Counted from the first letter of the stretch, positions 43,144 through 53,289 are shown. The stretch is DNA of 64,000 bases from Massilia forsythiae (GCF_012849555.1 NZ_CP051685.1:1302001-1366000), one strand, 5' to 3'. Numbers and translations: made by a program. The notes: generated by a model from the letters alone, not told the origin.

Positions 43144-43193
43144 ATCGCTGTTAGCGATAAATTGACGGTAATCAAATCAATAATGCTTGTCAA
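43144..43193 (-). promoter_or_regulatory. Promoter region of the 64-residue ORF
   Basis: Minus-strand TTGACA at 43188-43193, a 17-bp spacer and TACCGT at 43165-43170. A small perfect hairpin (ATCGCT, 3-nt loop, AGCGAT; 43144-43158) lies in the leader. The DNA is much more AT-rich than its surroundings. Confidence 0.4.
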
Positions 43194-43268
43194 GCCAGCC
43201 AAGCAAGGAACATTGGCCCATCTTTTTCAAATCCGAGGCTGTTTTCGTGATTTTTCACTCATGAAGCA

Positions 43269-44087
43269 TCAATACACCAGTGTGAGATTTGGCAAGGAAT
43301 CGTTTTCCTGTACGTGATTTCTACGCAACACCCGGCCCAGCACTTCTTGCTCAAGAGCACCGAATTCGGGACTGCCGCGGCGCCGCGGACGCACCAGGCC
43401 GACTGCCCGGTCGAGCGCCAGCCGTCCCTCTTCCACCAGCAAGATGCGGTCGGCCAGCACCACCGCTTCCTGCACGTCGTGCGTGACCAGTACCGCCGTG
43501 AAGCCGCGCTGCTGCCACAGCGATTCGATCAATTGCTGCATCTCGATGCGGGTCAGTGCGTCGAGCGCGCCCAGCGGTTCGTCCAGCAGCAGCAGTTGCG
43601 GCTCGTGGACCAGCGCGCGCGCCAGGGCGACGCGCTGGCGCTGGCCGCCAGACAATTGCGCCGGCCAATCGCCGGCGCGCTCCAGCAAGCCGACGCTGGC
43701 GAGCGCCGCGCGCGCGCGTTCCACGCCGCCGGCCAGGCCCAGCGCCACGTTCTGCTGCACCGTCTTCCAGGGCAGCAGGCGCGCGTCCTGGAACATCATG
43801 CGCACTTCCGGCCTGCCGCCGCCACCACCACCGCCACCGCCGATCCTGACCTGGCCGGCATCCGGCCGCTCCAGTCCGGCGATCGCGCGCAACAAGGTAC
43901 TCTTGCCGCAGCCGCTGCGGCCGACCACGGCGACGAATTCGCCGGGCATGATCTCGAGGTCGACGGCGTCCAGCACGGTACGGCCGGCATAGCGCTTGGT
44001 CAGCCGCTGCAGGTGCAGGTGCGCGCCCTGGCGTTTGCCTGCGCCGGCCTGGCTGCTGCGCGAATGGTCGATAAGATCGGTTTGCAT
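43269..44087 (-). CDS. ssuB: Aliphatic sulfonate ABC transporter ATP-binding protein
   Basis: ATPase of 272 residues that powers the Ssu importer at the inner membrane. Walker A is GRSGCGKST (about 56-64), the signature is [15 protein letters not shown] and Walker B is [12 protein letters not shown], with the switch His in [11 protein letters not shown]. Between Walker A and the Q-loop it carries a run of nine glycines (83-91), encoded by GGN repeats, in a loop that is normally short and not homopolymeric. It is the last gene of ssuEADCB, starting 28 nt after ssuC. Confidence 0.93.
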   Translation of the reverse strand: MQTDLIDHSRSSQAGAGKRQGAHLHLQRLTKRYAGRTVLDAVDLEIMPGEFVAVVGRSGCGKSTLLRAIAGLERPDAGQVRIGGGGGGGGGRPEVRMMFQDARLLPWKTVQQNVALGLAGGVERARAALASVGLLERAGDWPAQLSGGQRQRVALARALVHEPQLLLLDEPLGALDALTRIEMQQLIESLWQQRGFTAVLVTHDVQEAVVLADRILLVEEGRLALDRAVGLVRPRRRGSPEFGALEQEVLGRVLRRNHVQENDSLPNLTLVY

Positions 44088-44114
44088 GAAAAAATTCCTC
44101 GATAGCGGTGGCGC

Positions 44115-45005
44115 TCAGCGATATGCCGGATTCCAGCGCAGCAGGCGCCGTTCCAGGGCCCGCGCCAGCAGGTCGGCCGCCTTGCCCAGCAGCGCGTACA
44201 GCAGGATGCCGACCAGCACCACGTCGGTCTGCAGGAACTCGCGCGCGTTCATGGTCATGTAGCCGATGCCGGCCTGGGCCGAGATGGTTTCGGCGACGAT
44301 CAGGAGCACCCACACCAGGCCCAGGGAGAAGCGCACGCCGACCAGGATCGACGGCAGCGCGCCCGGCAGGATCACCTCGCGGTACAGCGCCCAGCCGGAC
44401 AGGCCGTAGCTGCGCGCCATCTCGACCAGGCCGGCGTCGACCGAGCGGATGCCGTGGAAGGTGTTCAGGTACATCGGAAAGAACACGCCCACCGACAGCA
44501 GGAACAGCTTGGCCGCCTCGTCGATGCCGAACCACAGGATCACCAGCGGGATCAGCGCCAGCGCCGGGATGTTGCGCACCATTTGCAGGGTGGTGTCGAG
44601 CAGCACCTCGGCGCGCCGGCTGCCGCCGTTGAGCAGGCCCAGCGCCAGCCCCAGGCCGGCGCCCAGGCCGAAGCCGGCCGTGGCGCGCCACAGGCTCACG
44701 CGCAGGTGGGTCCACAGCTCGCCGGAGCGCGCCAGTTCGTAGAAGGCGGTGGCCACCGCCCACGGTTCCGGCAGGATGCGGCTGGACAGCAGGCTGCTCC
44801 GCGCCGCCGCTTCCCAGGCGACGACCAGCAGCAGCGGCAGTACCCACGCGGCCAGCGGCGCCAGCCAGGCGGCCGGACGGCCGTGCTGGCGCGGGTCGGC
44901 CGCATCGATGCGCGTGGATGCACGCCGCGCAGCCGGCGGCCGCGCCCGTCCCCGCCCCCACGAGAACAGGCGCGGCGCCGGCGCCGGCGTCGATGGGCGC
45001 GTCAT
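44115..45005 (-). CDS. ssuC: Aliphatic sulfonate ABC transporter permease
   Basis: Inner-membrane permease of 296 residues with about six helices and the BPD-transporter cytoplasmic loop (SYGLSGWALYREVILPGALP, the EAA motif). An Arg/Pro-rich cytosolic stretch of about 45 residues precedes the first helix and is longer than in E. coli SsuC. ATG 45005 shares one base with the ssuD stop codon (TGATG); a GTG one codon earlier is also in frame. It forms the channel used with SsuA and SsuB. Confidence 0.93.
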   Translation of the reverse strand: MTRPSTPAPAPRLFSWGRGRARPPAARRASTRIDAADPRQHGRPAAWLAPLAAWVLPLLLVVAWEAAARSSLLSSRILPEPWAVATAFYELARSGELWTHLRVSLWRATAGFGLGAGLGLALGLLNGGSRRAEVLLDTTLQMVRNIPALALIPLVILWFGIDEAAKLFLLSVGVFFPMYLNTFHGIRSVDAGLVEMARSYGLSGWALYREVILPGALPSILVGVRFSLGLVWVLLIVAETISAQAGIGYMTMNAREFLQTDVVLVGILLYALLGKAADLLARALERRLLRWNPAYR

Positions 45006-46282
45006 CACGCCACCTTTTTCGGCGTTTCCTGCTGCGCAACGGCGCCCGGCGCGGCGGCGCCCGGCACGCTGTTCGGGACGCCGGGTTTCGGGACGCCGGG
45101 TTTAGGAACGATATCGCTGGCCATCACCTCGCCGAACGGCCCGGTCAGCGAATGCTGGCCGCCCTGCTTTCCTTTACCCAGCAGCGGGAACACCAGCTCG
45201 GCGAAGCGGTACGACTCTTCCAGGTGCGGGTAGCCGGACAGGATGAAGGTCTCTATACCGAGTTCCTGGTATTCGCGCATGCGCGCCGCCACCGTGTCCG
45301 GATCGCCCACCAGCGCGGTGCCGGCACCGCCGCGCACCAGGCCCACGCCGGCCCACAGGTTGGGCGACACCTCCAGCTGGTCGCGCCGGCCGCCGTGCAG
45401 GGCCGCCATGCGGCGCTGGCCGACCGAATCCATCTTGGCGAACGCGGCCTGGGCCTTGGCGATCACCTCGTCGTCCAGGTGGCTGATCAATTCGTCGGCG
45501 GCGCGCCAGGCGGCGTCATTGGTTTCGCGCACGATCACGTGCAGGCGGATGCCGAAGCGCACCGTGCGCCCGAAGCGGGCGGCGCGCGCGCGGATGTCGG
45601 CCAGCTTTTCCGCCACCGCGGCCGGCGGTTCGCCCCAGGTCAGGTAGACATCCATCTGCTCTGCCGCCAGCTCGTGCGCCGCCGCCGACGAACCGCCGAA
45701 ATACAGCGGCGGCGACGGCTTCTGCAGCGGCGGATACAGCGTGCGCGCGCCCTTGACGGTCAGGTGCTTGCCGCTGAAATCGAAGCCCTTGTCCGCGTTT
45801 TCCGGCGCCAGCGCGCCGCGCCAGACGCGGAAGAACTCGTCCGAGATTTCGTAGCGCTCGGCATGGCTGGCGAACAGGCCGTCGGCTTCCAGTTCGCCGG
45901 GGTCGCCGCCGGTGACCACGTTGATCAGCAATCGTCCGCGGGACAGGCGGTCGAAGGTGGACGCCATGCGCAGCGCCAGCCCCGGCGTGGACAGGCCCGG
46001 CCGCACCGCCACCAGGAATTTCAGCTTGTTCGTTTCATGGATCAGCGAGGAAGCCACGATCCAGGCGTCCTCGCACGAACGCCCGGTCGGCAGCAGCACG
46101 CCGTCGTAGCCGAGGGTGTCGGCGGCCACCGCGACCTGGCGCAGGTAATCGCCGTCGACGGTGCGCGCGCCGCGGCTGGTGCCGAGGTAGCGGCTGTCGC
46201 CGTGGGTGGGCAGGAACCAGAACACGTCGGGCGATGCCGGCGTTTCCTGCACTGCGTCCTGCGGAAGATGTTGCGAAGTCAT
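45005..46282 (-). CDS. ssuD: FMNH2-dependent alkanesulfonate monooxygenase
   Basis: Bacterial luciferase-fold enzyme of 425 residues that releases sulfite from alkanesulfonates using FMNH2 and oxygen. Family landmarks are [44 protein letters not shown] and [18 protein letters not shown]. coli SsuD has 381 residues. The extra C-terminal 45 here are Pro/Ala/Gly-rich and contain a perfect 15-bp tandem repeat (45074-45103) giving PKPGV twice. It lies 4 nt after ssuA. FMNH2 would come from SsuE, encoded at the head of the operon. Confidence 0.94.
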   Translation of the reverse strand: MTSQHLPQDAVQETPASPDVFWFLPTHGDSRYLGTSRGARTVDGDYLRQVAVAADTLGYDGVLLPTGRSCEDAWIVASSLIHETNKLKFLVAVRPGLSTPGLALRMASTFDRLSRGRLLINVVTGGDPGELEADGLFASHAERYEISDEFFRVWRGALAPENADKGFDFSGKHLTVKGARTLYPPLQKPSPPLYFGGSSAAAHELAAEQMDVYLTWGEPPAAVAEKLADIRARAARFGRTVRFGIRLHVIVRETNDAAWRAADELISHLDDEVIAKAQAAFAKMDSVGQRRMAALHGGRRDQLEVSPNLWAGVGLVRGGAGTALVGDPDTVAARMREYQELGIETFILSGYPHLEESYRFAELVFPLLGKGKQGGQHSLTGPFGEVMASDIVPKPGVPKPGVPNSVPGAAAPGAVAQQETPKKVA

Positions 46283-46286
46283 GCGA

Positions 46287-47288
46287 TTACTCCTTGGCCA
46301 ACAAGGCGGCGGGTGGCTGCGCGTCGCGCACCACGATCGGTTTCGGGATCAGTTTCAGGCCGTGGAACGCGTCGGCGATCTTCTGCTGCTCGGCCAGCAC
46401 CTGCGGCGTCACCGGCTGCACGCCGTAGGCATAGCGCTGCGCCGCCAGGCCGACCACGTCGGGCGGCAGGCCGGTCTGCGCCGCCAGGATCGCGGCCACT
46501 TCCTGCGGATGGCCGCGGCCCCACTCGTCGACCCTGGCCAGTTCATCGATCAGGATGCGCACCACGTCCGGGTGCCGCTCGGCGAAGCCGCGCGAGGACA
46601 GATAAAACTGGTGGTTGGCGACCAGGCCGCGACCATCGGCCAGCACGCGCGCCCCCAGCTGCTTCTCGGCCGCGGCCAGGAACGGATCCCAGATCGCCCA
46701 GGCGTCCACCGCGCCGCGCTCGAAGGCGGCGCGGGCGTCGGCCGGGGCCAGGTACACCGGCTGGATGTCGCGGTAGGCGATGCCGGCCTTTTCCAGCGCC
46801 TTCACCAGCAGGTAGTGCACGTTCGAGCCCTTGTTCAGGGCGATCTTCCTGCCCTTCAGATCGGCCAGCGAACGCAGCGCGGAGGTCTTGGGCACCACGA
46901 TCGCCTCGGCGCCCGGCGCCGGCGGCTCGTTGCCGACGTAGACCAGCGCCGCGCCGGCGGCCTGGGCGAAGATCGGCGGCGCCTCGCCGACGGTGCCGAA
47001 GTCGATGCTGCCGACGTTCAGGCCCTCCAGCAGCGCCGGACCGGCCGGGAACTCGGTCCATTTCACCGCGATGCCGGCGGCGGCCAAGCGCGGCTCGAGC
47101 GTGGCGCGGCCCTTCAGCAGGGTCAGCGTGCCATATTTCTGGTAGCCGATGCGCAGCTCGCGCAAGGCCGCGGCCTGGGCGGCGCGCGCCTGCGGCAGCG
47201 CGGCCGGCAGCGACGCACCGAGGACGGCGGCGGACAGCAGGCCGAGCGTGCGCCTGCGCTGGCGCCCGTGGTGGGAACGGTCAGTCAT
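46287..47288 (-). CDS. ssuA: Aliphatic sulfonate ABC transporter substrate-binding protein
   Basis: Periplasmic binding protein of 333 residues. It is exported by an N-terminal signal with several arginines ([20 protein letters not shown], Tat-like or Sec). The mature part has the SsuA/NitT-like fold: [33 protein letters not shown] and [18 protein letters not shown]. It delivers sulfonates to SsuC/SsuB. It follows ssuE after 69 nt on the same strand. Confidence 0.92.
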   Translation of the reverse strand: MTDRSHHGRQRRRTLGLLSAAVLGASLPAALPQARAAQAAALRELRIGYQKYGTLTLLKGRATLEPRLAAAGIAVKWTEFPAGPALLEGLNVGSIDFGTVGEAPPIFAQAAGAALVYVGNEPPAPGAEAIVVPKTSALRSLADLKGRKIALNKGSNVHYLLVKALEKAGIAYRDIQPVYLAPADARAAFERGAVDAWAIWDPFLAAAEKQLGARVLADGRGLVANHQFYLSSRGFAERHPDVVRILIDELARVDEWGRGHPQEVAAILAAQTGLPPDVVGLAAQRYAYGVQPVTPQVLAEQQKIADAFHGLKLIPKPIVVRDAQPPAALLAKE

Positions 47289-47357
47289 GGAAATCCCTCA
47301 TGTTTTTATGGAAGAAGAGGTGGCGCGGATGTGTCCCCGCACACGGCGCCGGGCCGC

Positions 47358-47978
47358 TCACGCCGCCAGCACCGCCGCCGGCGCGCTCGCCGGCACGCCG
47401 GCCGCCGCAGCCGGGCCGGCGCCGTTGGCGCGCCGCACCGCGCCATGGCGCAGCTCCAGCTCGTGCGCCAGCTGCTCGACGCCGGCGTCGATGCGCGCGG
47501 CGATCGCCGCCACCGGCGCCGGCGCCCCGCTGTCCGGGTCCCACGGCAGTTGCGCGGCGGTGGCGTAGATGCCGGGCAGGATGTGGCGCGGCCCCAGCGA
47601 GGCCAGCACCGGCCGCAAGGCGTAGTCGAGCGCCAGCATGTGCGACTGGCTGCCGCCGGTGGCCAGCGGCAGCACCAGCTTGCCGGCCAGGCCGTCCTGC
47701 GGCAGCAGGTCGAGGAAGGTCTTCAGCACGCCGCTGAACGAGGCCTTGTAGACGGGGGTGCCGACCACGATCGCATCGGCGGCGGCGACCTGCGCCACCG
47801 CCTCGGCGACGACGGGATCGTCGAGATCGGCGCGCAGCAGCGCGTGCGCCGGCAGCTCGCGCACCTGCAGCGCGGTGGTGCGGTGGCCCAGCGCCGCCAG
47901 GCGTTCGCCGACCAGCCGCAGCAGGCGCCAGGTGGTCGATGGCGCGGATGGGCTTCCGCCCAGCAGTAACACATTCAT
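47358..47978 (-). CDS. ssuE: NADPH-dependent FMN reductase
   Basis: Flavodoxin-like reductase of 206 residues that makes FMNH2 for SsuD. It begins MNVLLLGGSPSAPSTTWRLL and has the family loop VVGTPVYKASFSGVLKTFLD and LATGGSQSHMLALDYALRP. The C-terminal 25 residues are Ala/Pro-rich and extend past the usual end. It is the first gene of the ssuEADCB operon, in the same order as E. coli. Confidence 0.93.
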   Translation of the reverse strand: MNVLLLGGSPSAPSTTWRLLRLVGERLAALGHRTTALQVRELPAHALLRADLDDPVVAEAVAQVAAADAIVVGTPVYKASFSGVLKTFLDLLPQDGLAGKLVLPLATGGSQSHMLALDYALRPVLASLGPRHILPGIYATAAQLPWDPDSGAPAPVAAIAARIDAGVEQLAHELELRHGAVRRANGAGPAAAAGVPASAPAAVLAA

Positions 47979-48044
47979 GGTCGATTCCGGTCAAGAGGAT
48001 CGGAACAGACTACCCGTCGCCACGCCGTGCCGGAACGAATGGTT

Positions 48045-48085
48045 TTGTCCTTGAATATACTATTTTTGTTAAAAGATTTGCCGCA
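48045..48085 (-). promoter_or_regulatory. AT-rich promoter region of ssuEADCB
   Basis: On the minus strand TATATT (48054-48059) is a fair -10 and lies in an AT-rich island (AACAAAAATAGTATATTC) with no clear -35, as expected for an activator-dependent promoter. CysB/Cbl-type control is known for ssu operons elsewhere; the site itself is not defined here. The 5' untranslated region would be about 70 nt. Confidence 0.4.
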
Positions 48086-48127
48086 TATCGATGCATGCTG
48101 CGTGCGCATTGCGGCACGCCGCCGGCG

Positions 48128-49804
48128 TCATCGATCTTCGGCGCCGGCCACGGTCACCCGGTTGCGGCCCTGCTGCTTGGCGCGGTACAGCGCCTTGTCG
48201 GCGGCCCAGAACAGCGCGTCGGCGCCGTCGCCCTGGTCCGGCCAGGCGGCCACCCCGATCGAGGCGGTGACCTGCTCCGGCCCGCCGCCGCCGGGGCTTG
48301 CCGTCATCGACTCGATCGCCCGGCGCAGGGCGTCGGCGCGCACCGCGGCCGCCTCGACGGCGCATTCCGGCAGCAGCATCACGAATTCCTCGCCGCCGTA
48401 GCGGCAGGCGACGTCCCCTTCGCGGCCCCAGGCGCGGATGCGCTGGGCGATGGTACGCAGCACGGCGTCGCCGGCGGCGTGGCCATGGCGGTCGTTGACC
48501 TGCTTGAAATGGTCGATGTCCAGCACCAGCAGCGACAGCGGCGCCGCCTTGCGCCGCGCGCGCGCCAGTTCGCGCGCCAGGGTCTCGTCGAAATGGCGCC
48601 GGTTGTACAGGCCCGTAAGCGGGTCCAGCACCGATTGCCGGCGCAGCGATTCGCGCAGCTTGGCATTGCCCAGCGCCAGCGCCAGCTGCTCGGCCACCGC
48701 CTGCGCCAGGCGCTCCTGCTGCTCCTGCTGGCGCGGGTCGGACGACAGGCCCTGCACCACCATCATGCCGACCAGCTCCTCGTGCGACACCAGCGGCAGG
48801 CAGGTGCGCCCGCCAAGCTCGTCTTCCGCGCCATTGCATCCATCGTGGCATGCGCTTGGGCTCGGGTCGGGGGCCGTGTCCCGGCGCAGCGCACGGCAGG
48901 CATCCAGCGCCATCTCGGCCGGGTGCGCCGGTCCATCTCCCCATTGGGCATGGCGGCGCAGGGCGCCATCCTCGCGCAGCAGGTACAGGCTGCCGCTCAA
49001 TCCCGGCATCAGCCGGGCGGCGTAGCGGCCGACCAGCGGTGCGGCCGCGGTGCTGGACGGCGCCGCGTCCACCGCGCGCAGCATGGCGGCGATCAGCTTC
49101 AGTTCGCGGTTGCGCCTGGCCGCCAGGTCGGCGGCCGCGCCCAGCTGCGCCGCCCTGGCTTCGAGTGCGCGCACGCCCTGCGCGCGCACGCGCAGCATGC
49201 GCAGCAGGATCGGCAGCAAGCCGCCCAGCAGGCCGGCGGCGAGCAGCACGGCGGCGGCGCCCATGCAGGCCGAGCGCTGCGAGTCCGCCACCAGGCCGGC
49301 ATATCCCGCGTCGCGGTCCTGCGCCATGCGCGCGGTTTCCAGCGCGACCAGGCGGCGCAGCTCTTCCATGTGGTCACGCCCGCGCATCGCACCGACCATG
49401 GCCCGGGCCGCCGCTTCGTCCTGGCGGCGCACCGCGATCACGCCGTCGATCTCGGCCTGCTTCAGCTCGGCCAGCCGGGCGATGCGCCAGGCAGCCACGC
49501 GCGCGCTGCCGGAGCGCGATCCGTCCTTGATCTGCTGCAGCGCCGGCGCCAGTGCCTGGCGCGCCTGCAGCGAGGACGCCAGGAAGGCATCCTTGCCGGT
49601 GATGACATAAGCGCGCTCGCTGGATTCGGCGTCGCGCAGCAGGTCCAGCATGCGCTCCAGGCGCTGCTGCTGGCGCCCTTCCCGCTGCGCCGCGTCGAGC
49701 AGCGCCTGGTTGGACCGGTTCAGCCAGAATGGCAGTGCCGCCGCCAGCGCCAGGATGGCGAACACGACCGCAGCAAGAAGCTTGACTTGTTTTTCATTGC
49801 GCAT
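48128..49804 (-). CDS. Diguanylate cyclase with CHASE3-like and GAF-like domains
   Basis: Inner-membrane enzyme of 558 residues. TM1 (8-28) leads to a periplasmic helical CHASE3-like domain (about 30-175), TM2 (about 178-205), a GAF-like domain (about 225-375) and a GGDEF domain (about 395-555). The active site is RYGGEEF, and an inhibitory I-site RxxD (REGD) lies five residues before it, so it should make c-di-GMP under product feedback. It also shows LDIDHFKQVNDRHGHAAGD. It stands alone and is convergent with nothing obvious. The signal is unknown. Confidence 0.92.
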   Translation of the reverse strand: MRNEKQVKLLAAVVFAILALAAALPFWLNRSNQALLDAAQREGRQQQRLERMLDLLRDAESSERAYVITGKDAFLASSLQARQALAPALQQIKDGSRSGSARVAAWRIARLAELKQAEIDGVIAVRRQDEAAARAMVGAMRGRDHMEELRRLVALETARMAQDRDAGYAGLVADSQRSACMGAAAVLLAAGLLGGLLPILLRMLRVRAQGVRALEARAAQLGAAADLAARRNRELKLIAAMLRAVDAAPSSTAAAPLVGRYAARLMPGLSGSLYLLREDGALRRHAQWGDGPAHPAEMALDACRALRRDTAPDPSPSACHDGCNGAEDELGGRTCLPLVSHEELVGMMVVQGLSSDPRQQEQQERLAQAVAEQLALALGNAKLRESLRRQSVLDPLTGLYNRRHFDETLARELARARRKAAPLSLLVLDIDHFKQVNDRHGHAAGDAVLRTIAQRIRAWGREGDVACRYGGEEFVMLLPECAVEAAAVRADALRRAIESMTASPGGGGPEQVTASIGVAAWPDQGDGADALFWAADKALYRAKQQGRNRVTVAGAEDR

Positions 49805-50000
49805 TCAGCAGGTTTTTATGCAATATGATTTCTCGACCGCGCACAAAATAGCATAAATTTTGCAATAAAAACCAAAAGTCGGCATGATTGCAACACGCCG
49901 TATCGATAAATCCGGAAACCGCGGCGGCGTCCGCCAAGCGGGCAGGATGCGCAGCCTGCACTGCGGAGCGGGCTGCCGGCGAGCGGGCAGCCGCGCGCGA

Positions 50001-50462
50001 TCAGGCGCCGCGCGGCGGGTAGTGGCGCGGCAGGTGCAGGATCGCTTCCGCGTTGGAGCTGGAAAAGCAGCGGTCGGCCGCTTCCAGCAACGGCAGCCAG
50101 GCGTACCGCAGGTGCTCGCGCGGCGCCAGCACGACCGGAATGTCGCGCGGCACGCACACCGAGAACACGTGCTCGGTATTCCGGGTGACGCCGGGCGCGT
50201 AGCGGTGGCGCCAGGTGGGATAGATCTCGTAGACGTTGGAAAGGTGCCAGTCGTGCAGGCTGATATGTGCGCCGTCGACGGCGATCCCGGTTTCCTCGAA
50301 CAGTTCGCGCGCCGCCGTCTGCAGCGGCGGCTCGTCGAGGGCATCCAGCGACCCGGTGACCGATTGCCAGAAACCGGGGCGGTCGGCGCGTTCGATCAGG
50401 AGGACTTCCAGGTCGGCGCTGTGGATGACGACCAGGACGGATTCGGGGATCTTGTGGGGCAT
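50001..50462 (-). CDS. nudB: Dihydroneopterin triphosphate diphosphatase
   Basis: Nudix hydrolase of 153 residues that removes pyrophosphate from dihydroneopterin triphosphate in folate synthesis. The Nudix box is readable as GSLDALDEPPLQTAARELFE with ETGI after it. NudB-specific segments are KIPESVLVVIHSADLEVLLI and FWQSVTGSLD. It lies downstream of aspS on the same strand, as in many proteobacteria, though a 249-bp gap holding a composite repeat separates them. Confidence 0.9.
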   Translation of the reverse strand: MPHKIPESVLVVIHSADLEVLLIERADRPGFWQSVTGSLDALDEPPLQTAARELFEETGIAVDGAHISLHDWHLSNVYEIYPTWRHRYAPGVTRNTEHVFSVCVPRDIPVVLAPREHLRYAWLPLLEAADRCFSSSNAEAILHLPRHYPPRGA

Positions 50463-50543
50463 GACGCTATTGTAGCGCCAGCCGGCGGGGCGGGTTGACT
50501 CGTGCTGAAATCGTCAAGGGCGATATCGTAGAACCGCCAAATA

Positions 50544-50694
50544 CGTCGTCCCCGCGCAGGCGGGGACCCAAGCTGACGGTAATGTAGTCGAAACGCGCAC
50601 GTATCGGCTCAAGTTACTCAGTATGGGGTAAAGAATGCCAGTGGCATTCTTTACCATGCGCGGGGAGTCGTTTCCGGCAATGCCGGGAACGACG
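50544..50694. repeat. Composite palindromic element, copy 7 (with GGTAAAGAATGCC hairpin)
   Basis: The left end is CGTCGTCCCCGCGCAGGCG to GGGGACCCAAGCTGA. The centre is about 50 bp. The right end is CTCAGTATGG, the hairpin GGTAAAGAATGCCA / TGGCATTCTTTACC, then GCGCGGGGAGTCGTTTCC and a CCGGCAATGCCGG stem. It matches the copy at 19,806 in reverse. Confidence 0.75.
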
Positions 50695-50711
50695 GTATTT
50701 GGGCTTGTGGC

Positions 50712-52517
50712 TCAAGCCACCTTAGGCTGCTCGTTACGCAAGCGAATATGCAGTTCCTTCAGCTGCTTCTCGTCGACTTCCGACGGCGCATTGGTCAGCA
50801 GATCCTGCGCGCGCTGCGTCTTCGGGAAGGCGATCACGTCGCGGATCGACTCGGAGCCGGTCATCAGCGTGATCAGGCGATCCAGGCCGAACGCCAGGCC
50901 GCCGTGCGGCGGGGCGCCGTACTGCAGCGCGTCCAGCAGGAAGCCGAATTTCAGCTGGGCTTCCTCGGCGTCGATCTTCAGCGCGCGGAACACCTTGCTC
51001 TGCACTTCCTCGCGGTGGATACGGATCGAGCCGCCGCCCAGTTCCCAGCCGTTCAAGACCATGTCGTAGGCCTTGGCGATGCAGGCGCCCGGATCGGTTT
51101 CCAGCATGTCCTCGTGGCCATCCTTGGGCGCGGTGAACGGGTGGTGGGTGGCGTTCCAGCGGTCGCCGTCCTCGTCGTACTCGAACATCGGGAAGTCGAT
51201 CACCCACAGCGGCGCCCAGCGGTCCTCGAACAGGCCGGCCTTCTTGGCGAATTCCGAGTGGCCGATCTTCACGCGCAGCGCGCCGATGGCGTCGTTGACG
51301 ACCTTGGCCTTGTCCGCGCCGAAGAAGATGATGTCGCCGTCTTCTGCGCCGGTGAGTTCCAGCACCTTGGCCAGCACCTCGTCGGACAGGTTCTTGACGA
51401 TCGGCGACTTCAGGCCGTCACGGCCTTTCGCCTTCTCGTTGACCTTGATGTAGGCCAGGCCCTTGGCGCCGTAGATGCCGACGAACTGGGTGTAGGCGTC
51501 GATTTCCGAACGCGCCATCGAACCGCCCTGCGGCACGCGCAGGCCGACCACGCGGCCGCCGGCCATGTTGGCGGCGCTGTTGAACACCTTGAACTCGACC
51601 GACTTCATCAGCTCGGTCAGCTCGGTGAACTGCAATTTGACGCGCATGTCCGGCTTGTCCGAACCGTAGGAACCCATGGCGGTGGCGAAGTCCATGACCG
51701 GGAACGGGTTCGGCAGGTCGACGCCGGCCGCGTTCTTGAACACGACGCGCATCATGTCTTCGAACAGGTCACGGATTTCCTGCTCGGTCAGGAACGAGGT
51801 CTCGCAGTCGATCTGCGTGAATTCCGGCTGGCGGTCGGCGCGCAGGTCTTCGTCGCGGAAGCACTTGGTGATCTGGTAGTAGCGGTCGAAGTTGGACACC
51901 ATCAGCAGTTGCTTGAACAGCTGCGGCGACTGCGGCAGCGCGAAGAAGTTACCCGGGTTGACGCGCGATGGCACCAGGTAGTCGCGCGCGCCTTCCGGGG
52001 TCGACTTGGTCAGCATCGGGGTCTCGATGTCGATGAAGCCCAGGTTGTCCAGGTACTTGCGCACTTCCATCGACACCTTGTAGCGCAGGCGCAGGTTGTG
52101 CTGCATCTGCTGGCGGCGCAGGTCGAGCACGCGGTGCGTCAGGCGCGTGGTTTCCGACAAGTTGTCGTCGTCCAGCTGGAACGGTACCGGCACCGAGGCG
52201 TTCAGCACTTCCAGGCTGGTGGTGTTGATTTCGATCTTGCCCGACTTCAGGTTGGCGTTGGCGGTGCCTTCCAGGCGGTTGACCACGGTGCCGACGATGC
52301 GCAGGCAGTATTCGTTGCGCACGTGCTCGGCGGCCTTGAAGACCTCGGCATTGTCGGGGTGGCAGACCACCTGCACCAGGCCCTCGCGGTCGCGCAGGTC
52401 GATGAAGATCACGCCGCCGTGGTCGCGGCGACGGTGCACCCAGCCGCACAGGCTGACGGTTTGGCCCAGCAGTTCCTCGGTGACGAGGCCGCAGTAGTGA
52501 GTACGCATGGAAGACAT
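50712..52517 (-). CDS. aspS: Aspartate-tRNA ligase
   Basis: Class IIb aminoacyl-tRNA synthetase of 601 residues. It has an OB-fold anticodon domain (1-110), a bacterial insertion domain and class II motifs 2 and 3 ([20 protein letters not shown] and [16 protein letters not shown]). The anticodon domain has RRRDHGG where non-discriminating bacterial enzymes have His (as in Pseudomonas) and E. coli has Leu, so it may also charge tRNA-Asn in a GatCAB organism. The start may be ATG 52517 or the in-frame ATG 52508. It follows the FmdB-DUF502 pair. Confidence 0.96.
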   Translation of the reverse strand: MSSMRTHYCGLVTEELLGQTVSLCGWVHRRRDHGGVIFIDLRDREGLVQVVCHPDNAEVFKAAEHVRNEYCLRIVGTVVNRLEGTANANLKSGKIEINTTSLEVLNASVPVPFQLDDDNLSETTRLTHRVLDLRRQQMQHNLRLRYKVSMEVRKYLDNLGFIDIETPMLTKSTPEGARDYLVPSRVNPGNFFALPQSPQLFKQLLMVSNFDRYYQITKCFRDEDLRADRQPEFTQIDCETSFLTEQEIRDLFEDMMRVVFKNAAGVDLPNPFPVMDFATAMGSYGSDKPDMRVKLQFTELTELMKSVEFKVFNSAANMAGGRVVGLRVPQGGSMARSEIDAYTQFVGIYGAKGLAYIKVNEKAKGRDGLKSPIVKNLSDEVLAKVLELTGAEDGDIIFFGADKAKVVNDAIGALRVKIGHSEFAKKAGLFEDRWAPLWVIDFPMFEYDEDGDRWNATHHPFTAPKDGHEDMLETDPGACIAKAYDMVLNGWELGGGSIRIHREEVQSKVFRALKIDAEEAQLKFGFLLDALQYGAPPHGGLAFGLDRLITLMTGSESIRDVIAFPKTQRAQDLLTNAPSEVDEKQLKELHIRLRNEQPKVA

Positions 52518-52608
52518 GGTTTTTCGATCCAGGTTGGTTGTTCGGTCGCGCCTGATGGCAGGCGGGAATCTCTATCGTTTGTTTTCTTCTTGGTTTGCTT
52601 CGTCCGGT

Positions 52609-53232
52609 TCAGCCGGTGTGCGCGGCGATGCGCGCCGCGGCCGCCTGCGGCGTCGGGTCCGCCGGCGCCACCACGCCCATCGAGACGATGTACTTGAGCG
52701 CCGCGTCGACGCTCATGTCCAGTTCGACCACCCGGCTGCGCTCCAGCATCAGGAAAAAACCGGAAGTCGGATTGGGGGTGGTCGGCACGTACACGCTGAC
52801 GTAGTCGCCCACCAGGTAATTCTTGACGTCGCCGCCCGGCACGCCGGTCAAGAAGGCGATCGTATAGCAGTTTTCGTGCGGGTACGGGATCAGCACCGCC
52901 TTGCGGAACGCGTTGCCCGAGGACGAGAACAGCGTGTCCGACACCTGCTTGACGCTGCCGTAGATCGAATTGACCACCGGGATGCGGTGCAGCAGGCGCT
53001 CCCACAGGCGCACCACGTAGTTGCCGACCAGGTTGTTCGCCAGCAGGCCGGTCACGAACACGATCGCCAGCGTGATGATGGCGCCCAGGCCGGGGATGTG
53101 CGTGCTCGGCTGCCAGCCTTTCGGCACCAGCAGCAGCGACTGGTCGAGCGTGCCGATCACCAGGTTCAATACCCAGGCGGTGATCGCCAGCGGGACCAGT
53201 ACCAGCAGGCCGGTGATGAAATATTTACGCAT
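52609..53232 (-). CDS. DUF502 family membrane protein
   Basis: Membrane protein of 207 residues. Two N-terminal helices (YFITGLLVLVPLAITAWVLN and IITLAIVFVTGLLANNLVG) are followed by the DUF502 domain (RIPVVNSIYGSVKQVSDTLF and VSVYVPTTPNPTSGFFLML). The function is unknown. The family is often encoded between the zinc-ribbon protein and aspS in betaproteobacteria. I chose ATG 53232 because homologues start MRKYFITG; the frame is open up to an ATG at 53289 that directly abuts the upstream stop codon. Confidence 0.88.
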   Translation of the reverse strand: MRKYFITGLLVLVPLAITAWVLNLVIGTLDQSLLLVPKGWQPSTHIPGLGAIITLAIVFVTGLLANNLVGNYVVRLWERLLHRIPVVNSIYGSVKQVSDTLFSSSGNAFRKAVLIPYPHENCYTIAFLTGVPGGDVKNYLVGDYVSVYVPTTPNPTSGFFLMLERSRVVELDMSVDAALKYIVSMGVVAPADPTPQAAAARIAAHTG

Positions 53233-53289
53233 CGGTGTCTCGTCCAGGGTCGTGTCGTGCGACGCCGGCCGCGCGGCCGGCGCGGCCAT

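Noticed and set aside
42997-43317. Plus-strand frame of 106 codons across the 64-residue ORF
   Set aside because: No ribosome site and no family; the opposite strand has better start signals.
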